Assembly: GCF_003751305.1 (NCBI RefSeq)
Contig: NZ_RJKV01000002.1
Coordinates: forward strand, 1,116,001-1,180,000
From: Stenotrophomonas rhizophila
Lineage (GTDB): Bacteria > Pseudomonadota > Gammaproteobacteria > Xanthomonadales > Xanthomonadaceae
DNA: 64,000 nt
Reading direction: 5' to 3'
The notes under the pieces are model-generated. The model searched no databases and was not told the origin of the DNA. It saw only the letters and a program-made list of their open reading frames with translations. Below, piece by piece: positions 46,047-54,065 of this stretch; the first letter of the stretch is position 1, and the number at the start of each line of letters is the position of its first letter. A program made the translations under genes and the position numbers.

Positions 46047-46094
46047 TCCATCGGCCCGGCAGGGGGAGCGTCAACACAACAGTGGGCCAAGGCA

Positions 46095-47411
46095 ATGCAC
46101 ACGATGATCCGCGCAACACCGCTGGCGCTGGCGGCGCTGGCACTCATGGCGGCTGCGTCCGCCCAGGCACAGGCGCAACAGCCTGCGCCCAATGACGAGG
46201 CCGACGTCAGGGCACTGATGGCGCAGCTGGAAAGCCTCAAGGCCAACTACGCGCAGGAAGTGCGACGTCTGCGCGAACTGGACATGCAGGTGCAGGCGAT
46301 GCAGGCAAGACTGACCGGCAAGACCGCGCCGGTCGCCGGTGCTGCACCTCCACCTCAACAGGCCTTGCCGGCTGGCACGCCTGCAGCACCGGCCAGCGCC
46401 GACGGTTACGCCAGCTCGGCGGCCGAAGCGCAGCAGGCCAAACAGGAATCGCGACGCAGCGTGGATGACGTCAAACAGCAGCAGGCCGCGCTGTTCAGCC
46501 GCCGCTTCACGATCGAAAACAGCCTGTCCTACGCGCGCTATGACCGCAAGCAGCTCAGCCTCAACGGCTTCCTGGCGCTGGACGCGATCTTCCTGGGCAA
46601 CATCGCCATCGAGAATGTCGAGTCGGACACGCTCACCTACAACCTGGCTGCGCGCTGGGGCGTCAGCCCGCGCCTGACCTTGAACCTGGATGTGCCCTAC
46701 TTGGCCCGCAAGACGGTGTTCCAGAAGGGCGGTGCCGGCGGTTCTGCCGCGGCTATCGCGCAGGAAGAGACGACGGGTAATGGCATCGGCGATGTTGGCG
46801 TGAGCGCCAATTACCGGCTGTTCGCCGAGCGTGGGCGGCTGCCGGAAACCGTGCTGACCGTGGGCGCGACCGCGCCGACCGGGCGTGCGCCGTATGGGCT
46901 GGACTGGAAGGTGCTCGAACGCGATGACGATGACTTCATCCGTTTCGCGGTGCCCGAACAGCAGCCCACCGGCAATGGCGTCTGGCAGGCCAACGTCGGC
47001 CTGTCGGCGGTAAAGACCGCCGACCCCGCGATCCTGTTCGCCAACATCGGCTACATCCATTCCTTTCCGCGCAGCTTCGATGACATCGACGCCAACCCGG
47101 ACACCACCAACCCGGGGGACGTGAAGCTGGGCGGCTCGTACTACTTCGGTGCCGGCGTGGCGTTCGCCTTCAACGAGCGCACCAGCCTGAGCATCTCCTT
47201 CAGCGACAAGCTCAGCGCGCGCGCGTCCACGCGCTACAAGAATGGCCAGTGGCTCAAGGTAATCGGCAGCGATGCCAATGCCGCCACGCTCAACCTGGGC
47301 ATCACCTATGCCCTGAACCAGAAGACCACGTTGGTGAGCCTGCTGGGTATCGGCCTGACCCCCGATGCACCGGACTTCACCCTGGCCTTCAAGGTGCCGT
47401 ACAGCCTGTGA
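46095..47411 (+). CDS. FapF-like outer-membrane amyloid export channel
   Basis: A 438-residue outer-membrane protein. The signal peptide runs to about residue 28 (ending AQA). A predicted coiled coil (about 35-75: DVRALMAQLESLKANYAQEV, RRLRELDMQVQAMQARL) and a Pro/Ala linker follow, then from about residue 130 a beta-barrel with regular amphipathic strands and a C-terminal aromatic-flanked strand (FTLAFKVPYSL). The N-terminal helix followed by a barrel is the described plan of FapF, which forms trimers and exports fibre subunits. The stretch VKQQQAALFSRRFTIENSLS may be the gating helix. Two ATGs (46095 and 46104) are possible; the second is better spaced from AAGG at 46089. Confidence 0.75.
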   Translation: MHTMIRATPLALAALALMAAASAQAQAQQPAPNDEADVRALMAQLESLKANYAQEVRRLRELDMQVQAMQARLTGKTAPVAGAAPPPQQALPAGTPAAPASADGYASSAAEAQQAKQESRRSVDDVKQQQAALFSRRFTIENSLSYARYDRKQLSLNGFLALDAIFLGNIAIENVESDTLTYNLAARWGVSPRLTLNLDVPYLARKTVFQKGGAGGSAAAIAQEETTGNGIGDVGVSANYRLFAERGRLPETVLTVGATAPTGRAPYGLDWKVLERDDDDFIRFAVPEQQPTGNGVWQANVGLSAVKTADPAILFANIGYIHSFPRSFDDIDANPDTTNPGDVKLGGSYYFGAGVAFAFNERTSLSISFSDKLSARASTRYKNGQWLKVIGSDANAATLNLGITYALNQKTTLVSLLGIGLTPDAPDFTLAFKVPYSL

Positions 47412-47461
47412 GCCAACGGCAGGGTCGCGCAGTCCACGGGTTTGATGCGACGGTTCGCGGG

Positions 47462-48799
47462 TCAGCGCAGTTCGGGTAGCGCCAGTTGGTGCTTGCGGCA
47501 GAGCCGGTAGACGGTCACCCGGGAGACCTGCATCTGGCGGGCGCAGGCGGTGATGTTGAAATCCGCCTGGCGCAGGGCATGCAGCAGGGTCTCGCGTTCG
47601 GCCACCTGCTTTGCGCCTTGCAGGCCGCGCTCGGCGGTGGCCATCAGCGGTTGCGTCAATTCCAGGTCCGCTGCGGTGATCAGCTCGGCATCGCTGACGA
47701 TCGCCGCACGCTGCACCCGGTTGAGCAGCTCGCGCACATTGCCCGGCCAGCCGAACCGCTCCAGTGCCTGCACCGCATCGGCGGTGAATCCGCGCGCACG
47801 GGTGACATGGCGGTGCCGGAAGCTGGCGAGGAAATGGTGGGCCAGCAACGCGATGTCGCTGCCGCGCTCGCGCAGCGGCGGCAGCGGCAGCCGCAGTACA
47901 TTGAGGCGATAAAAGAGGTCGCGACGGAAGTGACCCTGCTCGACCGCTTTCTCCAGATCCACGTGGGTGGCCGCGAGCACGCGCACATCCACCTCCAGCG
48001 GCCGGTTGCTGCCGACGCGCTCCACCGTGCCTTCCTGCAGCACGCGCAGCAGATTGGTCTGCGCGTCCAGCGGCAGATCGCCGATCTCGTCCAGGAAGAC
48101 GGTGCCACCACTGGCCGATTCGAACAGGCCCAGCCGACGGGTTGCTGCACCGGTGAACGCGCCCCGCTCGTGGCCGAACAGCTCGGACTGGACCAGCGCC
48201 GCGGGGATCGCGCCGCAGTTCACTGCCAGGAACGGACGCGCATGACGTGCGGACAGCGCGTGCAGGGCCTGGGCGGCCAGTTCCTTGCCGGTGCCGGTTT
48301 CGCCGGTGATCAGCACCGGCAGATCCACCGGCGCGTACTTGCGGATTGCCGCGCGGGTGACCTGCAGCACGGCGCTGTCGCCGATCAGGGACTGCGGACC
48401 GTGGGTGGCGGGCAGGGGCTCGGCACCGGCCAACTGCTGCAGGCGTTGGACGACGCGCGGCAGATCGATCGGCGCGGTGTAGGTATCCACGCAGGCAGCG
48501 AGCAGCGCATCCAGCACCGGCGAGGGACGCAGTGGGGCCGCCGGCAGCAAGGCCAGCAGGCTCATGTGACGGTGGTCCACCAGTAGCTGCTGCAGATGGG
48601 CCAGGTTGGCCGGGACCACGGTGCGCAGGTCCAGCAGGCCCACGACCTGGTCGCTGCCGCGCATGCCGATGCCCGCGCATTGTTCCGGGGCCACGCCCCG
48701 CACCTGCCAGCCGGCCGCAGCCAAGGTGGCCCGTTCAAGCGGGAGAGGTTGCCCAAACCAGATCACACACCGGGCAGGAAAATCGGGGACAGCCGCCAT
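47462..48799 (-). CDS. Sigma-54-dependent activator with VpsR-like N-terminus
   Basis: A 445-residue transcription factor of the NtrC/Fis class. The N-terminal region (about 1-125) has no conserved phospho-acceptor Asp and resembles the degenerate receiver of VpsR-type regulators, which can bind cyclic di-GMP. The AAA+ domain has Walker A GETGTGKE (166-173), the sigma-54 contact loop GAFTGA (213-218, intact), and DEIGDLPLDAQTNLLRVLQE. A C-terminal Fis-type helix-turn-helix (NITACARQMQVSRVTVYRLC) follows. It converges on the fap-like operon, only 50 bp from its last stop, and is the natural activator of the sigma-54 promoter. It has no T-tract terminator that I can see. Confidence 0.85.
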   Translation of the reverse strand: MAAVPDFPARCVIWFGQPLPLERATLAAAGWQVRGVAPEQCAGIGMRGSDQVVGLLDLRTVVPANLAHLQQLLVDHRHMSLLALLPAAPLRPSPVLDALLAACVDTYTAPIDLPRVVQRLQQLAGAEPLPATHGPQSLIGDSAVLQVTRAAIRKYAPVDLPVLITGETGTGKELAAQALHALSARHARPFLAVNCGAIPAALVQSELFGHERGAFTGAATRRLGLFESASGGTVFLDEIGDLPLDAQTNLLRVLQEGTVERVGSNRPLEVDVRVLAATHVDLEKAVEQGHFRRDLFYRLNVLRLPLPPLRERGSDIALLAHHFLASFRHRHVTRARGFTADAVQALERFGWPGNVRELLNRVQRAAIVSDAELITAADLELTQPLMATAERGLQGAKQVAERETLLHALRQADFNITACARQMQVSRVTVYRLCRKHQLALPELR

Positions 48800-48989
48800 G
48801 CGTCACCTTGTCGACGAGAAGCTCGGGCGGTGTCTGCTGCCTGATCGGTTGCCGCGCACGTGCCGCCCCACGTCCGGGTCCGTCCCCCGCCGCAGCGCAC
48901 AGGCGCCCGGCGTGTCGCCGGCCGGGAAATAGACGGTGACAGAGAAGGGAACGCGGATTGGGGGGGGCAGCGGCCATCGCCGGGCGGCC

Positions 48990-49022
48990 CAAAGAAAAAG
49001 GCCGCTGCAGGGCAGCGGCCTT
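48990..49022 (-). terminator. Intrinsic terminator of the first NlpC/P60 gene
   Basis: An 11-pair stem AAGGCCGCTGC / GCAGCGGCCTT with loop AGG is followed, on the minus strand, by TTTTTCTTT. It lies 26 bp after the stop codon. It also protects the regulator gene from read-through. Confidence 0.88.
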
Positions 49023-49047
49023 CGATCTGTTGATTCAGCAGGGCGCG

Positions 49048-49824
49048 TCAGAGGTCGACGCGGCGGGCCTGCATGAACTTGCCGCCCCAGTACCCGCTGA
49101 CCAGGCTGTCGACGCGGACGTCCTTGCCGGTGCTCGGGGCATGCAGGAAGCGACCTTCGCCGACATAGATGCCGACATGGTCGACCCGGCCCTTGCGGCC
49201 GAAGAACACCAGGTCGCCAGCTGCCAGGGCGTTGCGGTCATTGATCAGTTCGGCCGCGCCGTCATGGGCCATTTCGCGCGACACGCGCGGCAGCTCCACG
49301 CCCAGCGCGGTACGGAACACATAGCCGACCAGGCCGCTGCAGTCGAAACCACTGTCCGGCGAGGTGCCACCCCAGCGGTACGGGGTGCCGAGCAGGGTCA
49401 TCGCACGGCGCAGCAGGGACTGGACCTTGCCGTTTTCGGCGGCGTCGCCGGCCACGGTAATGGCGCCGGTGCTGGCGTCGTAGTTGGCGAGCAGGCGGCT
49501 CAGATCACCGGCGAACATCGCCGAGCGGTCCATGAGCGGGATGGTGTCGTTGGCCGCCAGGTGCGGAAGCAGGGCGGCGAGGGTGGCGCTGGCAGCGGCA
49601 TCGGCCTTGCTGCGGGCCGGCGCTTCAGCCTTGGACTTGGCCGGCGCGGGGGAATCAGGTGCAACAGTGACGGGGGTTGCAGCGACCTCGGAGCCGATCG
49701 TCGGCGCGGACTGGGCCCATGCCGGAAGGCTGGCCAGGCAGAGCGCTGCGGCGATGAAGGCGGGTCGGGCGCGACGCCGAAGGGCGGCTGTCTGGCCTTT
49801 GCAACTCAGGTCGTCTGTCGTCAC
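49048..49824 (-). CDS. NlpC/P60 family exported cell-wall hydrolase
   Basis: About 258 residues from the GTG at 49824. A signal peptide (about 18-40, FIAAALCLASLPAWAQ) and a Pro/Ala/Ser-rich linker precede a conserved Ala-rich helical region. The C40 domain follows: TPYRWGGTSPDSGFDCSGLV holds the catalytic Cys, RKGRVDHVGIYVGEGRFLHA the His, and the following stretch (HAPSTGKDVRVDSL) the third position. Such enzymes cleave peptidoglycan peptides. A TTG-started frame adds 21 residues; the GTG is chosen because it starts near the signal peptide, but neither has a strong Shine-Dalgarno site. A CRP/Clp-like palindrome lies about 98 bp upstream. Confidence 0.88.
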   Translation of the reverse strand: MTTDDLSCKGQTAALRRRARPAFIAAALCLASLPAWAQSAPTIGSEVAATPVTVAPDSPAPAKSKAEAPARSKADAAASATLAALLPHLAANDTIPLMDRSAMFAGDLSRLLANYDASTGAITVAGDAAENGKVQSLLRRAMTLLGTPYRWGGTSPDSGFDCSGLVGYVFRTALGVELPRVSREMAHDGAAELINDRNALAAGDLVFFGRKGRVDHVGIYVGEGRFLHAPSTGKDVRVDSLVSGYWGGKFMQARRVDL

Positions 49825-49914
49825 GCGGCGGTCACTGAATAAAAACGATGGGTGATGATGCCGTGTAAGCGCAGTGATTAGGTACAAATTCCGTTAATTT
49901 TTCGTTTACAACTA

Positions 49915-49930
49915 TGTGATCTAGGTCACA
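49915..49930. promoter_or_regulatory. CRP/Clp binding site upstream of the NlpC/P60 gene
   Basis: TGTGA-TCTAGG-TCACA matches all ten consensus positions of a CRP/Clp site and differs from the ideal palindrome (TCTAGA spacer) at one spacer base. It is embedded in an AT-rich stretch, 98 bp upstream of the GTG of the minus-strand NlpC/P60 gene and just downstream of the second NlpC/P60 gene's stop. Clp is the CRP-like regulator of exoenzymes in Xanthomonadaceae, so the exported hydrolase is a sensible target. Confidence 0.7.
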
Positions 49931-49955
49931 AATTTAGCCCTTACCCCTGTTCAGC

Positions 49956-50495
49956 TTAGTTAAGGACGCGTTTCGCCCCGGTGTAGTGGTCCTTCCAGTA
50001 AGGCCCGCCCAGCGAATCCAGCCGGACGGTGCCACCGGTGCTGGGGGCGTGCACGAAGCGGCCTTCACCCACATAGATGCCGACATGGAAGACGTTGCCC
50101 TTGTTGCCGAAAAACACCAGGTCGCCTGGTGCCAGGCGCTTGGGCTCGATCTTCGGTCCCTGCACGGCGGCCAGATCACGCGAGGTGCGGGGCAGGCGCA
50201 GATCCAGCATCTCGCGGTACACGTAGGCGACCAGGCCGCTGCAGTCGAAGCCGGATTCCGGGGTGTTGCCGCCGTAACGGTACGGCGTGCCCACCAGTCC
50301 GATCGCGCGCATCAGCACCGCGTTGGCCGCCTGCGGGTCATTCGGGGCCACGCTGGGCCAGACCTGGGTGGAGGCGGGCGGTGGGGCCGGGCGGGTGGTC
50401 TTGCCGCCGCCACAGGCACTCAGCAGGGCGATGATCGCCAGCAGGGCCAGGCGGCCGGGCAGGCGGGTCAGGCGCGAAACTGGCGTCATGTGCAT
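49956..50495 (-). CDS. NlpC/P60 family lipoprotein hydrolase
   Basis: A 179-residue lipoprotein. The start MHMTPVSRLTRLPGRLALLA leads to the lipobox LSAC (Cys near residue 28), followed by a Gly/Pro-rich tether. The C40 domain is a close paralogue of the previous protein: TPYRYGGNTPESGFDCSGLV, GDLVFFGNKGNVFHVGIYVG and EGRFVHAPSTGGTVRLDSL. The catalytic Cys and His positions are intact. It is smaller, without the N-terminal extension of the neighbour, and probably sits on the inner face of the outer membrane. A second ATG six bases later is also possible. Confidence 0.9.
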   Translation of the reverse strand: MHMTPVSRLTRLPGRLALLAIIALLSACGGGKTTRPAPPPASTQVWPSVAPNDPQAANAVLMRAIGLVGTPYRYGGNTPESGFDCSGLVAYVYREMLDLRLPRTSRDLAAVQGPKIEPKRLAPGDLVFFGNKGNVFHVGIYVGEGRFVHAPSTGGTVRLDSLGGPYWKDHYTGAKRVLN

Positions 50496-50606
50496 GTTGT
50501 CCGGATAATGCGCGACCTTAGAAGGCCGTCATGATGGCGGCGTATCCGGCAGGCCACAACCCGCCTCACCCGTCTGCCCTCGGCAGTCTCCAGACCAGAG
50601 TTGCGC

Positions 50607-51086
50607 ATGAAGATCGAAAAAGACCGCGTCGTCCGTTTCCATTACACCGTCGCCGAGCAGGGCCAGGAGCCGATCGAGAGCTCCAAGGACCGTGATCCGC
50701 TGGCGATCCTGATCGGCCACGGCAACATCATCCCGGGCCTGGAAAACGCCATGATGGACAAGGAAGCCGGCGCCACCTTCGAAGTGGACGTCAAGGCGAC
50801 CGATGCCTACGGCGAGCGCCGCGAAGGCCTGACCCAGCGCGTGCCCAAGAAGCACTTCGGTACCAGCAAGCTGGTTCCGGGCCAGCAGGTCGTGCTGCAG
50901 ACCAACTTCGGCCCGCGCGCGGTCACCGTGGAGAAGGTCGGCATGAGCGTGGTCGATGTTGACCTGAACCACCCGATGGCTGGCAAGGACCTGCACTTCA
51001 ACGTCGAGATCGTCGACGTGCGCGAAGCCAGCAAGGAAGAAATCGAGCACGGCCACGTGCACGGCGACGGCGGCCACCAGCACTGA
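50607..51086 (+). CDS. slyD: FKBP-type peptidyl-prolyl isomerase SlyD
   Basis: A 159-residue cytoplasmic prolyl isomerase and metal-binding chaperone used in [NiFe] hydrogenase assembly and general folding. The FKBP part (MKIEKDRVVRFHYTVAEQGQ; LIGHGNIIPGLENAMMDKEA) holds the insert-in-flap domain between, then DLNHPMAGKDLHFNVEIVDV. A short His-rich tail (EEIEHGHVHGDGGHQH) is present; it is shorter than the long His/Cys tail of E. coli SlyD. The ATG at 50607 is chosen over the upstream in-frame TTG by family N-terminus. A strong terminator follows. Confidence 0.93.
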   Translation: MKIEKDRVVRFHYTVAEQGQEPIESSKDRDPLAILIGHGNIIPGLENAMMDKEAGATFEVDVKATDAYGERREGLTQRVPKKHFGTSKLVPGQQVVLQTNFGPRAVTVEKVGMSVVDVDLNHPMAGKDLHFNVEIVDVREASKEEIEHGHVHGDGGHQH

Positions 51087-51109
51087 GTGCTGCAGCCCCT
51101 CGTCGATCC

Positions 51110-51136
51110 AACGGCCCGCTTCGGCGGGCCGTTTTC
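51110..51136 (+). terminator. Intrinsic terminator of slyD
   Basis: A 10-pair stem AACGGCCCGC / GCGGGCCGTT with a UUCG-type loop (TTCG) is followed by TTTTCGTTT. It lies 24 bp after the slyD stop codon. Confidence 0.9.
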
Positions 51137-51169
51137 GTTTGTGCGGCAGGCTTCCACGCGCACGGCATA

Positions 51170-52417
51170 ATGGCGGACCTGGTCAGCGGATTGCCTGTGA
51201 ACGCAGCTTCTTCTCCTTTGCAGCCGGTGGGCGCCAACGAGCGCATCGCCGTCATCGACATCCTGCGCGGGTTCGCGCTGCTGGGCATCCTGCTGATGAA
51301 CATGGAGGCGTTCAGCGGTCCGCTGGACCTGTCCTTCACCGGCATCGATCCGCATTGGCAGGGCGCGGACTACTGGGCCGATGCAGCCATCTACGTGCTG
51401 GTCCAAGGCAAGTTCTTCACCCTGTTCTCGCTGTTGTTCGGCGCGGGGTTCTCGGTCATGGCGCAGCGCGCTGCGGCGGCCGACCGCGCATTCGCGCCGT
51501 TCTATCTGCGCCGCAGTGCTGCGCTGCTGCTGATCGGCCTGTGCCATGCGCTGCTGGTATGGTCCGGCGACATCCTGGTGATCTATGCAGTGATCTCACT
51601 GCCGTTGCTCGCCTGTCGCGAGGCGCCGCGCAGTTGGCTGCCTGCGATGGGGGTGATCAGCTATCTGGGCGCAGCCGCCCTGGTGATGCTGCTGGGCGCG
51701 TTGATGAGCTGGATGGCCACCATGGACCACGCGCAGGACCCGCTGCGCGAGGCCATCGCGCAGGCCCAGCGGACGGTCGAACTGCAGCGCCAGGCATACG
51801 CGCATGGCAGCTGGGGGCAGGCGGTCGGACAGCGGCTGCGCGATCTCGGTGCGATGTTGTCGGGCATCTTCGTGATCGGTCCGGAAGTGCTGGGCATGTT
51901 CCTGATCGGCAGCTGGTTCGCCCGCAGTGGCGCGCTGGCCGAACCCGAGCGGTTTGCACGGCTGTATGCACGGCTGCGCTGGATCGCCTTGCCGGTGGGC
52001 CTGGTGCTGATGCTGGGCAGTGCGATCTGGCATCCCTATCAAGCGCCCGGCACGCTGGATCTGCGCGGCGGCGTGGCGTATGCGACCAGTGCGCTGGCCG
52101 GGCTGCTGATGTGCCTGGGCTACCTGGCCTGGATCGTGCACTGGCGCGCACGCCTGCAGGTGTTGGCACCGATGGGGCGGATGGCGCTGACCCATTACAT
52201 CGGCCAGTCGCTGGTCTGTACCTGGGTGTTCTATGGCTATGGACTGGGCGCGTTCGAAACGCTGCCGCGCCTGTGGCAGATTCCGTTCGCGCTGGCCCTG
52301 TTCGCGCTGCAGGTGGCGATCAGCCATGCGTGGCTGCGGTGCTTCCGGTTCGGACCGCTGGAGTGGATCTGGCGCGCGATGACCTATCTGCAGTGGCCGC
52401 CGCTGCGCCGGGCCTGA
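51170..52417 (+). CDS. DUF418 family membrane protein (YeiB-like)
   Basis: A 415-residue integral membrane protein with about ten hydrophobic helices. The DUF418/heparan-alpha-glucosaminide N-acetyltransferase-like start is NERIAVIDILRGFALLGILL followed by MNMEAFSG. Next comes YVLVQGKFFTLFSLLFGAGF and, near the C-terminus, GRMALTHYIGQSLVCTWVFY, which are typical of the family. A GTG start 27 bases downstream is possible. The family has no established activity, though it belongs to a clan of acyltransferase-type membrane enzymes. It is between slyD and gor, apparently alone. Confidence 0.88.
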   Translation: MADLVSGLPVNAASSPLQPVGANERIAVIDILRGFALLGILLMNMEAFSGPLDLSFTGIDPHWQGADYWADAAIYVLVQGKFFTLFSLLFGAGFSVMAQRAAAADRAFAPFYLRRSAALLLIGLCHALLVWSGDILVIYAVISLPLLACREAPRSWLPAMGVISYLGAAALVMLLGALMSWMATMDHAQDPLREAIAQAQRTVELQRQAYAHGSWGQAVGQRLRDLGAMLSGIFVIGPEVLGMFLIGSWFARSGALAEPERFARLYARLRWIALPVGLVLMLGSAIWHPYQAPGTLDLRGGVAYATSALAGLLMCLGYLAWIVHWRARLQVLAPMGRMALTHYIGQSLVCTWVFYGYGLGAFETLPRLWQIPFALALFALQVAISHAWLRCFRFGPLEWIWRAMTYLQWPPLRRA

Positions 52418-52540
52418 ACCGGGGGCCGCCGCGGGGCACGCTCACGTCTGGATCGCGGTGGCGCATGGCATGCTGGAAAGGAGCATGCGGGCCGTGCAAC
52501 GGCGGCCGATCCTGCCCCCTTACCGAGTTGAGCGATACCA

Positions 52541-53896
52541 ATGACGACGCAATACGACTATGACCTGATCGTGCTGGGCGGTGGTTCCGGCGGCCTCGCC
52601 GCGGCCTTCCGCGCGGCGCAGCACGGCCAGCGCGTGGCGATGCTGGAGCCGGGCGAACTTGGCGGCACCTGCGTCAATGTCGGCTGCGTGCCGAAGAAAG
52701 CGATGTGGCTGGCGGCCGATCTCTCCGGCCGTATTGGTCTGGCCGCCGCAATGGGCTTCGATGTACCCGTGCGCCCTTCGCTGGACTGGAAAGAACTGGT
52801 GGTGCATCGGCAGGCCTACATCGCCAACATCCATGCCAGCTATCTCAAGCGACTCAATGAGAACAAGGTGGTGCGTGTACCGCGCCGTGGTCGGCTGGTG
52901 GATGCGCACACCGTGGAGTGCAGCGATGGCGTCCGCATCAGTGCCGCTCACGTCCTGATCGCCACCGGTGCGTATCCGCAGCGTCCGGAGATTCCCGGTG
53001 CGGAACTGGGTCTGGTATCCGATGATTTCTTCAACCTGTGCGGCGCGCCCGAGCGGGTCGCGATCGTGGGCGGTGGCTACATCGCGGTGGAGCTGGCCGG
53101 GCTGCTGCAGGCGCTCGGTAGCCGCGTGACGCTGCTGGTACGTGGCGAGCGGCTGCTGGAGCGCTTCGATGCAGAACTGACCGCACAGCTTGCCGAGAAC
53201 CTGCGCCACCAAGGCGTACAGATCCATTTCGGTTACCGCCTGCGCGAGCTGCAGCGTGACGGCGATGCCGTGGTCGCGCTCGGCCATGATGGCCCGGCCG
53301 ACGGTCATTTCGATGCAGTGTTCTTTGCCACCGGGCGACGCGGCAACAGTGCCGATCTGGGGTTGGAAGCGCTCGGCGTGGTGATCGGTGACAAGGGCGA
53401 GGTCGAGGTCGACGCGTGGCAGACCACCGCCGTACCCAGCGTGCATGCGGTGGGCGACATCGCCGGCAAGGTTGGCCTGACCCCGGTGGCGATCGCCGCG
53501 GCGCGCAAGTTGATGGACCGCCTGTTCGGTGGCCAGCCCCAGGCGAAGATGGACTATGAAAACGTGGCCAGTGTGGTGTTCTCGCATCCGGCCTTGGGCG
53601 CGGTGGGGCTGAGCGAAGAAGAGGCCTGTGCGAGATATGGTGATGTGCGCGTGTATCGCAGCAACTTCCGCCCGATGCTGCAGGCCTTGGCCGATGGCAC
53701 CCAGCGCAGCCTGTTCAAGCTGGTCTGCGTGGGCGAGGACGAGCGCGTGGTCGGCGTGCACCTGCTGGGCGAGTCTGCGGATGAAATCCTGCAGGGGTTC
53801 GCGCTGGCGGTGAAGATGGGTGTGACCAAGGCCCAGTTCGACGACACCGTGGCGATCCATCCGACCTCGGCAGAAGAAGTGGTACTGATGCGCTGA
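52541..53896 (+). CDS. gor: Glutathione-disulfide reductase
   Basis: A 451-residue FAD-dependent oxidoreductase that reduces oxidised glutathione with NADPH. FAD binding is at DLIVLGGGSGGLAAAFRAA. The redox-active disulfide is C44 and C49 in GGTCVNVGCVPKK, and the C-terminal active-site His lies in AIHPTSAEEVVLMR. The second nucleotide fold is VAIVGGGYIAVELAGLL, followed by TLLVRGERLLERFDAEL, whose Arg residues match the positions that select NADPH over NADH in E. coli Gor. The length fits the family (about 450). It is preceded by about 120 bp with no other gene. Confidence 0.94.
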   Translation: MTTQYDYDLIVLGGGSGGLAAAFRAAQHGQRVAMLEPGELGGTCVNVGCVPKKAMWLAADLSGRIGLAAAMGFDVPVRPSLDWKELVVHRQAYIANIHASYLKRLNENKVVRVPRRGRLVDAHTVECSDGVRISAAHVLIATGAYPQRPEIPGAELGLVSDDFFNLCGAPERVAIVGGGYIAVELAGLLQALGSRVTLLVRGERLLERFDAELTAQLAENLRHQGVQIHFGYRLRELQRDGDAVVALGHDGPADGHFDAVFFATGRRGNSADLGLEALGVVIGDKGEVEVDAWQTTAVPSVHAVGDIAGKVGLTPVAIAAARKLMDRLFGGQPQAKMDYENVASVVFSHPALGAVGLSEEEACARYGDVRVYRSNFRPMLQALADGTQRSLFKLVCVGEDERVVGVHLLGESADEILQGFALAVKMGVTKAQFDDTVAIHPTSAEEVVLMR

Positions 53897-53942
53897 AAGC
53901 GCGTCAGCGGCGTGCACCTGCCGCAGCCGCAGCAGGCATCCG

Positions 53943-53966
53943 GTAGTGCCACGCCATGCGTGGCGG
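53943..53966. repeat. GTAG-headed REP hairpin, second copy
   Basis: GTAG (53943-53946), then GCCACGC-CAT-GCGTGGC (53948-53964) with the same stem as the copy at 34918 and a different loop. It lies 47 bp after the gor stop, a typical place for REP elements. Confidence 0.7.
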
Positions 53967-54065
53967 CCGCGCACCGCGCCTGCCAATCAAAGGCCCCTGC
54001 ACCGCATGCGACAATGGCCCCCCCCCACCTGACCAGCCGCCCCCGCGCGGCTGTCCGCCGTCCTG

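Noticed and set aside
46071..48680. Long minus-strand frame running through the regulator and the FapF-like gene
   Set aside because: It uses a different frame from the true regulator, whose AAA+ motifs are in the 47462-48799 frame.
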